A DNA stretch of 64,000 nt from Chrysomallon squamiferum (GCA_012295275.1 CM022674.1:8230760-8294759); one strand, 5' to 3'; counted from the first letter of the stretch, positions 30,178 through 42,855 are shown. A program made the numbers and translations. The notes: generated by a model not told the origin, from the letters alone.

Positions 30178-31100
30178 ATGGTGTGTGTTATATGGTATTG
30201 TTTGATGTCATGTGATGTGGTGTGGATGTTATGGTATGGTGTAATATGGTGTTATGGTATGGTATGGATTGTGTTGTGTTGTGTGGTGTTATGGTATGGT
30301 ATGGATTGTGTTGTGTTTATGGTGTTATGGTATGGTATGAATTGTGTTGTGTTTATGGTGTTATGGTATGGTATGGATTGTGTTGTGTTTATGGTGTTAT
30401 GGTATAGTATGGACTGTGTTGTGTTATGGTGTAGTATGGTATGTGTAAGTTATGGTATGGTATGGACTGTTTATGGTGTTATGGTATGGTATGAATTGTG
30501 TTGTGTTTATGGTGTTATGGTATGGTATGAATTGTGTTGTGTTGTGTTGTGTGGTGTTATGGTATGGTATGGATTGTGTTGTGTGTGGTGTTATGGTATA
30601 GTATGGATTGTGTGGTGTTATGGTATAGTAAGGGTTGTGTGGTGTTATGGTATGGTATGGATTGTGTTGTGTTTATGGTGTTATGGTATGGTATGAATTG
30701 TGTTGTGTTGTGTGGTGTTATGGTATGGTATGGATTGTGTTGTGTTGTGTGGTGTTATGGTATGGTATGGATTGTGTTGTGTTTATGGTGTTATGGTATG
30801 GTATGGATTGTGTTGTGTTGTGTGGTGTATGGTATAGTAAGGATTGTGTTGTGTTTGTGGTGTTATGGTATGGTATGGATTGTGTTGTGTTTATGGTGTT
30901 ATGGTATGGTATGGATTGTGTTGTGTTGTGTGGTGTATGGTATGGTAAGGGTTGTGTTGTGTGGTGTATGGTATAGTAAGGATTGTGTTGTGTTTATGGT
31001 GTTATGGTATGGATTGTGTTGTGTTTATGGTGTTATGGTATGGATTGTGTTGTGTTTATGGTGTTATGGTATGGTAAGTGTTGTGGTGTTGTGTGGTTTT
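30178..31100. repeat. Pentamer-derived array TATGG/TGTGT, about 36-bp higher-order unit
   Basis: About 920 bp with units such as GTTATGGTATGGTATGGATT followed by GTGTTGTGTTTATGGT. Unit length is near 36 bp with variants. The plus strand is almost devoid of C. Open frames (GVMVWYGLCCV) are repeat translations. Confidence 0.95.
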
Positions 31101-32279
31101 GCTATATTTTGATGTGTTTGATATTTTCTGGTATAGTATGTAAATGTGTGTGCGTATGTTAGTAGATAGATACGTATATACGTCTATCCGTACTTGCATG
31201 AACTGATAACGTGACTAAATACTTGATTGTGTTCGCTAACGCATGCACGCATATTTTAACACTTATTTACATATTTACAAGGCACATTTTCTTATTTTTA
31301 CCTTATCACATTGACGATAACACTGGCAATAACAACAACTTTTATTCAAAATGTGTTAGTTTAATTAACGTTCTCATTTTCTGAAATCACAGATAGAATA
31401 GACATCCTAGTCTGGTAGCAGTTCCCAGATATAGCTTTCAGAAATGAGTTTCTATGATAAATATATTTCTATCATTATCAAATTCTGAGTAATATTTTGA
31501 ATTAAAGTGTTCACATTAAAAGGTTAAGTATATCATACGTTTTTCTGAAAACTGTGATATCAGTGAAGTGGTGTGTTTATCAACGAAGGAGATACTAGGA
31601 ATAATTTAAAAAGAAAAATATGAGAATGGCACGATTGTCATATTTTGTAATAAATGTGAAGTACGACCATATGCTGTTAAAATAATGGATGCTGATGTGT
31701 TAAAGATTGCTATCCATAAAATAATAAATTGATTAACGATATCATTTCTTTAAACGACAAAGATACTGACGAACATAACATTTGTTATACTAATATGTGT
31801 GATCCTTTTAACATAATATTTATAATGGAATGTAATACTGTAGCATATAATGTTAAAAAACGAATAATTATTGTTTACTTTTGTTTAATATTTATATCAA
31901 ACATATATTACTGAAACAAGCTATAAACTATTGAACTGTAATGGATATATATGTATATACATATTTACTTGTAATAAAACAGCTAAACTGTACAGGTGAT
32001 ATCAAAATTAACTTGATAATTTTCACGCAGTCACCACTTTAAGTTTTGAAATGTTGTGTCACATCTGGGCATTGTTTATACACTCCTCCATACTCTTTTG
32101 TATTTTTTTTTTACTTCTTTTTTTTTTTTTTCATACACTATTATTATTATTATTATTATTTATTCTTATTATTATTATTTTTATTATTTAAAGAATTTTC
32201 TTGTTCTCGTAATTCATTCTATTTTTAATTATTTTGTGACGTCACAAAACAACATTAAGAAAAGGTTTCAATAATACTT
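31101..32279. other. Intergenic with (TTA)n
   Basis: Unique AT-rich sequence. T-rich and (ATT)n block at about 32100-32195. A TGACGTCAC palindrome lies at about 32237. No gene is recognised. Confidence 0.55.
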
Positions 32280-33990
32280 AGTTCTCGCCTAAAAGTTGTC
32301 TCTACCAGAAAATAAACGTCATTCTAGTATGACGTTTCTAATCCTAGTCTCTAGTGTGACGTCATTTTAAACACCAGTTCATATTAAAATTTCACTGACG
32401 TTATTTTAAAAAAAATCATTTCAAAAAATCCAATCTTTCAAAAAAAATGACGTTAGAAAAAAATGACTCGCCTAAAAAAATGTGACTGTCACAAACAAAT
32501 GACACATTTCAAAAACAGTTCTCATTTCAAAAAAAAAAATCTGAACGTCATTTAAAAAAAATGACCATTTTAAAAATCGATTTAAAAAGTTCATTTCAAA
32601 AAATCACTGGTCTCATTTTAAAAAAATTAGTCTTTGGAAAAATCACTGGAACTTACATCAGTGTCATATTAAATACACCACTACAAAATACACCACTCTA
32701 GTTCATGTTACAAACATCACACTAGTGTCATTTTAAAAACATAACTCTAATCACTCTAGTCATGTTAAAAAATTTCACTAAAACTGTCATTTTAAAAAAA
32801 TCAAACACCACTCAAGGATCATTTCAAAAAAATCACTGGAACTGTCATTTTAAAAAAATGACTCTAGTATCATTTCAAAAATCACTCTAGTATCATGTTA
32901 AATCACTGGAACTGTCATTTTAAAAAAAACACCACTCTAGGGTCATTTTAAAAATCACTTAGTACAGTCATTTTAAAAAAATCACTGGAACTGTCATTTT
33001 AAAAAAATGACTCTAGTGTCATGTTACTAGGGTCATTTTAAAAAAACTTAGTGTCATGTTACAAACACCACTCTAGTGTCATTTAAAAAAATGACTCTAG
33101 GGTCATTTACAAAAAACTCTAGTGTCATGTTACAAACACCACTCTAGTGTCATTTAAAAAAACTCTAGTGTCATGTTAAAACAGTCATTTTACAAAACCA
33201 CTGTACTGGAACAGTCATTTTAAAAAAAACTGTAGTGTCACTCTAGTGTCATTTACAAAAATCACTGTGAAAACTGTATCATGTTAAAACATTTAGTATC
33301 ATGTTACAAACATCACTCTAGTGTCATGTTAAATACACCACTCTAGTATCATGTTACAAACATCACTCTAGTGTCATGTTAAATACACCACTCTAGTATC
33401 ATGTTACAAACATCACTCTAGTGTCATGTTACAAACACCACTCTAGTGTCATGTTACAAACATCACTCTAGTGTCATGTTACAAACACCACTCTAGTGTC
33501 ATGTTACAAACACCACTCTAGTGTCATGTTACAAACATCACTCTAGTGTCATGTTACAAACATCAGTCTAGTGTCATGTTACAAACACCACTCTAGTGTC
33601 ATGTTACAAACACCACTGTAGTGTCATGTTACAAACACCACTGTAGTGTCATGTTACAAACACCACTGTAGTGTCATGTTACAAACATCACTCTAGTGTC
33701 ATGTTACAAACACCACTCTAGTGTCATGTTACAAACACCACTCTAGTGTCATGTTACAAACATCAGTCTAGTGTCATGTTACAAACACCACTGTCGTGTC
33801 ATGTTACAAACACCACTCTAGTGTCATGTTACAAATACCACTCTAGTGTCATGTTACAAATACCACTCTAGTGTCATGTTACAAACACCACTCTAGTGTT
33901 ATATTACAAACACAACTCTAGTTTTATGTTACAAACACCACTCTATAGCGTTGTCACTGACATTACTGCACTGTGATGTCAAAGCATCAC
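32280..33990. repeat. 25-bp satellite array with degraded 5' half
   Basis: From about 33260 to 33970 a clean 25-bp unit (GTGTCATGTTACAAA then CACCACTCTA) repeats, with CTGTA and CATCA variants. From 32280 to 33260 only broken versions occur, with A runs (GTCATTTTAAAAAAATCAC, GGAAC). The array ends about 70 bp from the stop codon of the receptor gene. Confidence 0.95.
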
Positions 33991-34067
33991 TCTAGTGTAA
34001 CGTTACAAGCAGGCACTTCATGTTAACCACGTTTTGAAGTAGGAATTACGAGCCCGCAGCCGATTTA

Positions 34068-35207
34068 TTAGACATCTGTGTCTTTAGTGGCTAATGGTAC
34101 AAGAGCAGTTCCCCTCTTTTCACCATTTCTTAGAGCGTCTTTGAGGAATATCCTGATAAATGTGTCTCTAAACTGTTTACTCATTGTACAGTACAGAGCG
34201 AAGTTTATACCGTTATTAATAAGCGCGACTATGTCCATCAAATCCCCCAGAGGTTGGTAAACGTCCTCAAAGAAGCCGTCGATGATTCCGCTAGGCAGCT
34301 GGAGTATTCCTTGTGGCGTTTCCGTGACTAGAAATAAAACAACAACAGTAAGCAGCATTCGTGTCGTCCGATTAGTTTTCCGTTGTCTCTTATTTTCGTC
34401 CTCGCCTTTTACTTTGTTTGTTTTGTTAAGAAGTTTCTTTCTCCTCTTCTCCGCGTCTTTCATTGTTTTCACTAAACAGATACTCAGAACTGACAGAAGG
34501 AAACATGGTAGAAGCTTCACCAGTAACGCTTGCGTCCAGAAATTGAGTTTTCTAACAAGTTTTTCCGTAGGTGTAGTATCCTTTACATCGATGAACCAAA
34601 CTGTTTCATTTATATTTGGGTCGTAAGCATTTTTTACCGTGTATATGACACAGTTTGGTATACAAACTATAGCAGTTACTATGGAAACTATTATGATGGT
34701 AAGTTTGGCTCTCTGTATTGTGCATAGTTTAGTGCCACTTCTCGGATAGCGGATGAATATATACCGAAATAGTGCCAGAGCTACTGTTAGCCATATAGAA
34801 ATTGAATGAACAATTACACTGAATAAAGCGTAAAACATGAGAAAGATTGCGTTATACTGAGGAGTTGGTTTGGAAACGAACACATGGTAATTTAAAATAG
34901 CGTAAGGAAAGTAAGCCGCCATCGTTAACCCGTCTGACACGGCTAAGCCAGACAGAATCACGTTAGTAGGGGACTGCATCGACTTGCTCGTCAGTACAAC
35001 AAAGTTGAGAGTATTTGCTATCACACCAAAAATACAGACTACGGGAGCGGCATATCCGTGAATAGGTTCATACCACTTCTGCCACGCCACCAGCGGTGTC
35101 GATGCAGTTTGTTCCTGGGAGTCGTTAGCCCACAGTCCCAGAGTGGTGTCTGGGACGGATGTTGCGTTCATAAGCAAAGGCACTGAAGCGAATCCAGTGG
35201 TGCTCAT
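34068..35207 (-). CDS. Myosuppressin/FMRFamide/sex-peptide-type G-protein-coupled receptor
   Basis: Uninterrupted 379-residue coding exon for a rhodopsin-family neuropeptide receptor of the plasma membrane. The N-terminal tail has glycosylation sequons NAT (14-16) and NDS (29-31). Seven hydrophobic segments lie at roughly 50-74, 80-110, 118-150, 168-191, 224-248, 283-307 and 322-342. Diagnostic features are YEPIHGYAAPVVCIFGVIAN leading into TM1, SPTNVILSGLAVSD in TM2, FRY (147-149) in place of DRY, FLVTETPQGIL in TM6, and NNGINFALYC (331-340) in TM7 instead of NPxxY, followed by SKQFRDTF. This set is typical of the myosuppressin-receptor-like (DMSR) group, which usually binds RFamide-type peptides and signals through G proteins. 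Intracellular loop 3 (about 252-283) is very basic. The C-terminus, DTDV, is a class I PDZ ligand. The ligand cannot be assigned. Confidence 0.9.
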   Translation of the reverse strand: MSTTGFASVPLLMNATSVPDTTLGLWANDSQEQTASTPLVAWQKWYEPIHGYAAPVVCIFGVIANTLNFVVLTSKSMQSPTNVILSGLAVSDGLTMAAYFPYAILNYHVFVSKPTPQYNAIFLMFYALFSVIVHSISIWLTVALALFRYIFIRYPRSGTKLCTIQRAKLTIIIVSIVTAIVCIPNCVIYTVKNAYDPNINETVWFIDVKDTTPTEKLVRKLNFWTQALLVKLLPCFLLSVLSICLVKTMKDAEKRRKKLLNKTNKVKGEDENKRQRKTNRTTRMLLTVVVLFLVTETPQGILQLPSGIIDGFFEDVYQPLGDLMDIVALINNGINFALYCTMSKQFRDTFIRIFLKDALRNGEKRGTALVPLATKDTDV

Positions 35208-35324
35208 GGTTTCTATGGAAACTAAACACCTATACAGAAGTCGGAAGTAGACAGTAAATCCTGATCGGCAAGAATTAAAGAATCTTCAGCTTGAAGCCAG
35301 TGACTGGACAGCGAAGAAAGTTAC
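35208..35324 (-). other. Receptor 5'UTR with probable acceptor
   Basis: On the minus strand TTTTTTCTGCTTACAG|GTAACT ends the putative upstream intron at 35325, and about 117 nt of leader precede the ATG at 35207-35205. The same bases could also be read as a donor (CAG|GTAACT). The pyrimidine tract favours an acceptor, so an upstream non-coding exon is likely. Confidence 0.5.
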
Positions 35325-35389
35325 CTGTAAGCAGAAAAAAATATATATCTGTAACATCACTTTTACTATAGAAAATAGTCACTGGAAAT

Positions 35390-35897
35390 AATACTTACAT
35401 GAGAATATATACAAGTCATTTAAAATAAGAATACAGAAACGGAGAATAACTGAAGAATAACTAATTTATACAAGAACTGCAAAGAACAATGCGTACGAGT
35501 GACAGAAAAAGAGAATTATGTACTTGCAATTGAAAAAAAGTATATTTAAAAAAGGATAATATATACAAATGATCTTTAACTGAAAACAAGAATATAGAAA
35601 AGTAATTGAAAATGAGAATTATAAACAAGTAAGTAGAAATACAAATGCCCATAGTAACTGAAATAAGAATATCTACATGAAACCTAACACCAGAAGGCTA
35701 AGAATATCTACAAGTAAATGAAATCAGATGAAAAACTGAAACAACAATATCTATAAGTCATTGAAATCAGAATATTTACAAGTAACTTGAAACCAAACGA
35801 GAAACTGAAATAAGAATATGTACAAGTAATTTAAATCAAACGCAAAACTTGAACAAGTCACTGAAATAAATATATCTATTAGCAGTTTAAATCAGAC
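35390..35897. repeat. Degenerate AAGAATAT..CAAGTAA tandem repeat
   Basis: Recurring words AAGAATATCTACAAGTAA and GAAATCAGA with a spacing of about 30-60 bp, heavily diverged. This is an old minisatellite. Confidence 0.65.
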
Positions 35898-35941
35898 AAA
35901 AATAAATAAATAAATAAAAATTAAATTAAATTAAAAACAAA

Positions 35942-35981
<40 letters not shown>

Positions 35982-36040
35982 AATAATAAAGAAAAAGCCC
36001 TAAAAATAAAAAATTAAGAAAGAAGAAAAAATCCCCCCCC
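35898..36040. repeat. (AAAT)n and A/C-rich block
   Basis: (AAAT)n at about 35900-35982, then A-rich sequence and a C run near 36033. Confidence 0.9.
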
Positions 36041-36129
36041 CGCCAAAAACCCACAAAAAAACCCCAGACAAGAACAACATGAAAATAAAAATATGAACAA
36101 GTAAGAGAAATCAAACTTCACTGATAAGT

Positions 36130-36620
36130 CATAAGCTGTTTACAAATATTCCATTTACTTGGAGCTTTTAACCAGCGTTTCATTATGGATCCGCTAATCC
36201 ACTTTGTGATGCAAAACGTTCTCATTAATTTAAGTTTCCATACTTTCTCCAGGCTGCGCTCTGTAATTACTGCAGAGTTAACACAACAGAAACAACCTCG
36301 CTCATCTAGGATCTCACTCCGAGTTGGAGAAAAAGCTCAGTCGTGAAGCTCTGGGGGTGTGCGACAGTAAATATTGGTTCGATACTTGACGAGTCTTACT
36401 CGTTGACGCTATTGGTTTTGTTCTGTCTAATAAATACGTTGGTAATGAGCCAACAACAAGCGGAGAAATGATTGCCTGTTTTGACATTTACACTGCAAGA
36501 AAGTAATATCTGTTCTTCCCACCACAGACAGCCATAAAGCCGCGACAATTAATATGGTTCAATTCACATCCATTTCGAAACTGCGCACACTAATTTGCCA
36601 TATTGAATCAAGTAATCTAT
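36130..36620. promoter_or_regulatory. Unique island upstream of the receptor, candidate regulatory element
   Basis: Complex, CpG-containing sequence with TCATTAATTTAAG, GTAATTACTGC and ACAATTAATATGG homeodomain-type cores. It lies about 0.9-1.4 kb upstream of the receptor start codon. It could hold the receptor promoter or an upstream exon; nothing decides between them. Confidence 0.35.
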
Positions 36621-37077
36621 TTAGAGTATTGCTGAATTTTTTTCGTATTACACTTTTTTTAATTTACAGATAGTTGAAGATATCATAATTCCAAAATGAA
36701 GAAGGAGAAGAAGAAGAGAGAGCAGACAGACAGACAGATAATTCAGGACGTTTTAATTTGACTGAATCATCGTTTCATTGTTTTCATTTTTGTTGTTGGT
36801 GGCGATGATGTTGATTGTGGTTGTTGTTGTTGTTGTTGGTGATGGTGAAGGCTGTATTTGTGGTGACTGTGTTAATGGTGATAGTTAATTAAATTATTAA
36901 GAAATTGTTAAATTTAATTAAGAATATATACTATTTCTATTCAACTAACAATATCTTTTATGTCATCTTAAAACAGAAGAAATTTTAAAAATGAAAATTA
37001 TTTATTGTTTTATAATTGATATATAGATAAAGATAAAAAAAAAAAAAAATAAATAAATAAAAATAATAAAAACATGA
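36621..37077. other. AT-rich intergenic
   Basis: Includes a GTTGTTGTTG/GGTGATGGTG trinucleotide stretch at about 36785-36880 and an A run near 37035. No gene. Confidence 0.6.
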
Positions 37078-37167
37078 CAGATTATTTTATTTCTAATAAA
37101 AACATTTTGGTTTTTTCATTTTTAACTATTTTACATCATACATGAATAATTTATTAAGCTATTTATA
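37078..37167. repeat. Direct repeat DR1
   Basis: A block of about 90 bp (CAGATTATTTTATTTCTAAT...GAATAATTTATTAAG) repeated in the same orientation at 38229-38318, about 90% identical. Confidence 0.85.
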
Positions 37168-37203
37168 TATAGAGAGAGAGAGTTGGTGCATATATATATA
37201 TAT

Positions 37204-37311
37204 GACTAAAAGATGATTAAATTAAATAATTAAACTATTTAAAAACGAATTTGTTTTGAGAAATCTGTACAGCCTGCTTTCTTCTCTCTTTCCGTCTTTC
37301 TTTATCTGATT

Positions 37312-37397
<86 letters not shown>
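37204..37397. repeat. Inverted-repeat left arm, ending in (TC)n
   Basis: Unique portion from GACTAAAAGATGATTAAATT to CTTTCTTTATCTGATTAA, then (TC)n at about 37314-37397. It is the reverse complement of 37752-37978. Confidence 0.9.
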
Positions 37398-37399
<2 letters not shown>

Positions 37400-37750
37400 A
37401 TTTATATATACGTACACTTTCCACCGATCTGTACACGCTTTTGTTATCGACAGTGAATGAGTATCTATCTAATCAGTAAAACTATGAAGACACGTGTTTG
37501 TGAAATGATGTTGAAATATAATCATTCTAAACTGTGTATCGCTCAGGGTCAGCTAATTAATCACAGTAATAATCTTATTATGCATCTGCATGCTTATCAC
37601 TGTCCATATCAATTGCAATATAAAATAATTAAGCACGTCCATGCATATATGTATGAACAATCTGTTTTGTTCCCAAATGTAGCAATAATAGAGAGACACT
37701 GATCCGAACATGATTGAGATATTAAGATTAATGAGAGAGAAACAGCGAGC

Positions 37751-37751
<1 letters not shown>

Positions 37752-37845
<94 letters not shown>

Positions 37846-37978
37846 ACTTAATAAGATAAAGAAAGACGGAAAGAGAGAAGAAAGCAGGCCTGTACAGATT
37901 TCTCAAAACAATTTCCAGCGTTGCTTCAGCAGCTCGTTTTTAAATAGTTTAATTATTTAATTTAATCATCTTTTAGTC
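37752..37978. repeat. Inverted-repeat right arm, starting with (GA)n
   Basis: (GA)n at about 37752-37843, then the reverse complement of the left arm, with an extra 20-25 nt (around TTGCTTCAGCAGCT at about 37921). The spacer between the arms is about 350 bp and carries only unrecognised sequence. Confidence 0.9.
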
Positions 37979-38228
37979 ACCTACGTTTAGCAGGGAAACA
38001 GAATCATTCAGAGACATAATCTTAAAATAATAATTAAAAAGATAAAAATTAATAAAAAAATAAAAAAGTAAAAAGGTTTTAAAAAAATGAAACGGAAGAA
38101 AAAGAAAATGAAAAGATAAAGATTGGAATAAACCAATAAGACAGATGAAAGGATTAAATAAAAAAATTCAATTTCCACTCCTGCAGTGACTGTAAAAACC
38201 AAACAAAAGATAAATAAAAAAAAAAATT

Positions 38229-38318
38229 ACAGATTATTTTATTTCTAATAAAAACGTTTTGGTTTCTTTATTTTTAACTATCTGACATCATACCTGAATA
38301 ATTTATTAAGTTATTTAT
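38229..38318. repeat. Direct repeat DR2
   Basis: Second copy of DR1, same orientation, about 1150 bp downstream. The two copies bracket the inverted repeat. Confidence 0.85.
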
Positions 38319-38789
38319 AAGTTATCCAAAAGCAAGCATACACCAGATTTCTTTTTATTAAAAAACATATATAGTTTAAAAAAGAAAAATAATAATAATA
38401 ATAAGTAAATAAGTAAGAAAATATATAAATAAAAAAAATAATAATAATAATAAGTAAAAAAATAAATATATAAATAAAATAATAATATTAATAAAGAAAT
38501 AAATAAATGAATAAATCACCTAATAAAAATTATTACAGTACAATTAACAGATATTGTTAATCACACCGTTATTCAATTTTTGGTTTCAGATATTAATAAT
38601 ATCTAAACACAGAAACACACACATTACATGCTCGCTCTCATACAAAGTCACACATACATATAGGTGTACATATTGTGTCTAAACGCACACACACAACGCA
38701 CACAGCGTATAAAATATATTTCATATCAAAATATTAAAAAGTTTTTACTTTCCTTTTTCTTAGCAATTTTTTAGACTTACTGTTACAAT
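38319..38789. other. AT-rich intergenic
   Basis: (AAT)n/(AAAT)n-rich sequence at about 38385-38520. No gene. Confidence 0.6.
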
Positions 38790-39436
38790 AAGCCTGCAAC
38801 ATTTAGAAACTGTAAGTCTGCAACATTTAGAAACTGTAAGTCTGCAACATTTAGAAACTGTAAGTCTGTAACATTTAGAAACGGTAAGCTTGCAACATTT
38901 AGAAACTGTAAGCTTGCAACATTTAGAAACTGTAAGCTTGCAACATTTAGAAACTGTAAGTCTGCAACATTTAGAAACTGTAAGTCTGTAACATTTAGAA
39001 ACGGTAAGCTTGCAACATTTAGAAACTGTAAGTCTGTAACATTTAGAAACGGTAAGCCTGCAACATTTAGAAACTGTAAGCTTGCAACATTTAGAAACTG
39101 TAAGTCTGCAACATTTAGAAACTGTAAGTCTGTAACATTTAGAAACGGTAAGCTTGCAACATTTAGAAACTGTAAGCTTGCAACATTTAGAAACTGTAAG
39201 CTTGCAACATTTAGAAACTGTAAGTCTGTAACATTTAGAAACTGTAAGCTTGTAACATTTAGAAACTGTAAGCCTGCAACATTTAGAAACTGTAAACTTG
39301 TAACATTTAGAAACTGTAAGTCTGTTACATTAGAAACTGTAAGTCTGTTACATTAGAAACTGTAAGTCTGTTACATTAGAAACTGTAAGCCTGCAACATT
39401 TAGGAACTGTAAGCTTGTAACATTCAGAAACAGTAA
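38790..39436. repeat. 24-bp minisatellite
   Basis: About 26 copies of a 24-bp unit (GTAAGTCTGCAACATTTAGA then AACT). Variants alternate TCTG/CTTG and CAAC/TAAC, and three shortened TTACATTAGAAACT units occur near 39330-39385. Each unit carries GTAAG after AAACT. Confidence 0.97.
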
Positions 39437-39929
39437 GCTACATGACACCTGTAATAAACGAGGTGATTTATTTCTATTTCGTGCCGGTGAAGTGGGCTTT
39501 TTTCACACGCAGTCTCGATTGAGCAGACACTTCGGATACTTCGAGACGAAAGAGCCTTATGACGTCACTTCCAAGTTTACCGCACAAGTCGAAATCCGTT
39601 ATTACTTACACATCTACTTATCACGTCTGTCATCTTTACACTTAGAGGCAAAAAATACCGAGCAATGTAGTCGTATTCCAAACTACTCCAGCCATGGTAT
39701 AATTAAGTAAAACCAATAACAACAACAATAACAATAACAAAAAACGTCATGATCAGTAAATCGTAATAATTCAACTATTTAATTATTTTAATTTGAAAAA
39801 AAAGTCAGCTATAAGTCAGCTATAGTTCTAGATCACTGTTAAAATAAAAAAAAATAAAAAATAAAATAAAATATTGATTTTCGGACTCTAGACGTTTCAT
39901 TTTTAGTTATAAATCACTTGCAGAAACAG
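39437..39929. other. Intergenic, no gene seen
   Basis: Unique sequence with one CpG-bearing stretch at about 39480-39560 and A-rich blocks near 39840. A 72-codon frame at 39492-39710 has no recognisable family. Confidence 0.5.
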
Positions 39930-40180
39930 CAGTGATAAAACAGTGGGCGACGTCGGCTTCACAAATATTGAACCCACACACCGGCAAGCACGACGGCACA
40001 ATTTTGCGAAACAGTATCGTGTTCTTTCTGATGGAAACTTCGGGTACTTGTGGCGATTGCAAACACTGCTATGGTTCCGGCGTGGTAAAATTGCCGATAG
40101 TCGTGCAGAACGAAACATGGGAGTCGTTACTGAAGTAACTAATCCAACGTGCAAGACAACCAATGTGAGTTTTGATTAAA
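39930..40180. promoter_or_regulatory. Unique island, coding or regulatory status open
   Basis: About 250 bp of balanced sequence open in several frames on both strands (for example 39943-40179 plus and 39903-40163 minus). No domain is recognised, so it may be conserved non-coding DNA or a degraded exon. Confidence 0.25.
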
Positions 40181-40216
40181 ACTTCAACAACTTTGTAAAA
40201 AAAACTACAGTTTGAA

Positions 40217-40217
<1 letters not shown>

Positions 40218-40258
<41 letters not shown>

Positions 40259-40300
40259 AACTGTATAACTATATATATATAAAACTATACATAACTATAA

Positions 40301-40379
<79 letters not shown>

Positions 40380-40410
40380 TTTAGATTTAGATACAGATAT
40401 AGATATATAC

Positions 40411-40461
<51 letters not shown>
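40218..40461. repeat. CA/TA/GA/GT compound microsatellites
   Basis: (CA)n at about 40219-40250, (TA)n then (GA)n at about 40302-40374, and (GT)n at about 40413-40460. Confidence 0.95.
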
Positions 40462-40465
<4 letters not shown>

Positions 40466-40802
40466 GTAATAAATATTAAGTATATGGAATATTTAAACTG
40501 ACATATTACGTGTTGTTCATTTTCCAACATGTCAGTTCTTTTAAGCAAACTACTTAAACCTGTCAGTGAACATTTTACAGATTCCTTGGTATTCTGTTAG
40601 AACAGTAACATAAAAATAGCAAAAATTCCATTATGAAGACCTCTTAACACAAGCTAACACTTAGCTGCTATTACTTTCAAACTCAATTAAGATTGTATGA
40701 GTGTATGAAAGAGAATTTTCCGGCGTTTTAATATCCATGGGATATTTTTGTATTTTTATGTTTCACATACATTTAGATAAAATGGCTGCTTGTCTATATG
40801 AA

Positions 40803-40908
<106 letters not shown>

Positions 40909-40939
40909 GTTTATATAAAAAGTGTCAGAAAAGAGAAGC

Positions 40940-41230
40940 AGTATTTTAATATTATTTCATTTGATGCAAGAGAAAGATGAAAATAGTATATCTGTAATAT
41001 CGAAGATACAGTCTGAAAACAATATCTGTAAATTACTTAGTGTATCTAAGGCATAGATAAGAGCGATATATTTTTAGTATTACTTAGTGTTTGCGAGATT
41101 AAAACATCATATATCTAGTCTACTTAGTGTTTCCACTCTAAAGATGAAAACAATATCTGTAAATTACTTAGTGTATCCATGATGGAAATTAAAACAATAT
41201 ATCTTCAGAATTACTCAGTTAATTAGATTG
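40940..41230. repeat. Degenerate tandem repeat with TTACTTAGTGT
   Basis: The words ATATCTGTAAATTACTTAGTG and GATGAAAACAATATC recur about every 50-70 bp, diverged. Confidence 0.6.
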
Positions 41231-41319
41231 TATCTGCAATTTACGGCTTAAAGTGTACACTAGTCGACAGACACTAAGATTTCTCGTTTCTTTCTCTCGC
41301 ACTGGCAACTAGTCGTCAG

Positions 41320-41500
41320 AAATCAATGGTTGGCTTTTAACGCAGTTAGAGTGATCAACGCGGAAAGTGGCGAAGAATGAAGAACTGCGTGTAGCATGCA
41401 AGTGGACGTCGTGTCTGACGTTATTGATGCCATTACTGAAATTTCCACCGCCATGTCAAGTACAAATGTCTGGGTGAGCATCACAATGTGAATAGTTGAT
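41320..41500. promoter_or_regulatory. Unique island
   Basis: Balanced sequence (AACGCGGAAAGTGGCGAAG, GTGGACGTCGTGTCTGACG) with no recognised coding content. A 63-codon minus-strand frame here has no known family. Confidence 0.2.
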
Positions 41501-41653
41501 GAAATTTTATTCATTTGGAAACGTGTTAGACATGGATGCTCAGATTAGTTTTAATATTGTCTTATATGTGTTACCAAAAATAGTAAGCCTAGACAAATGA
41601 CTAAAACATTTCTGTCATATTTGGAAATAGTAAATGAGAAAAGAAAGAAAGAA

Positions 41654-42855
<1,202 letters not shown>

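Noticed and set aside
30106-31112. Frames of up to 196 codons rich in Val-Met-Trp-Tyr-Cys
   Set aside because: Products of the TATGG/TGTGT array.
34078-34727. Plus-strand frames within the receptor gene
   Set aside because: Shadows of the minus-strand receptor coding sequence.
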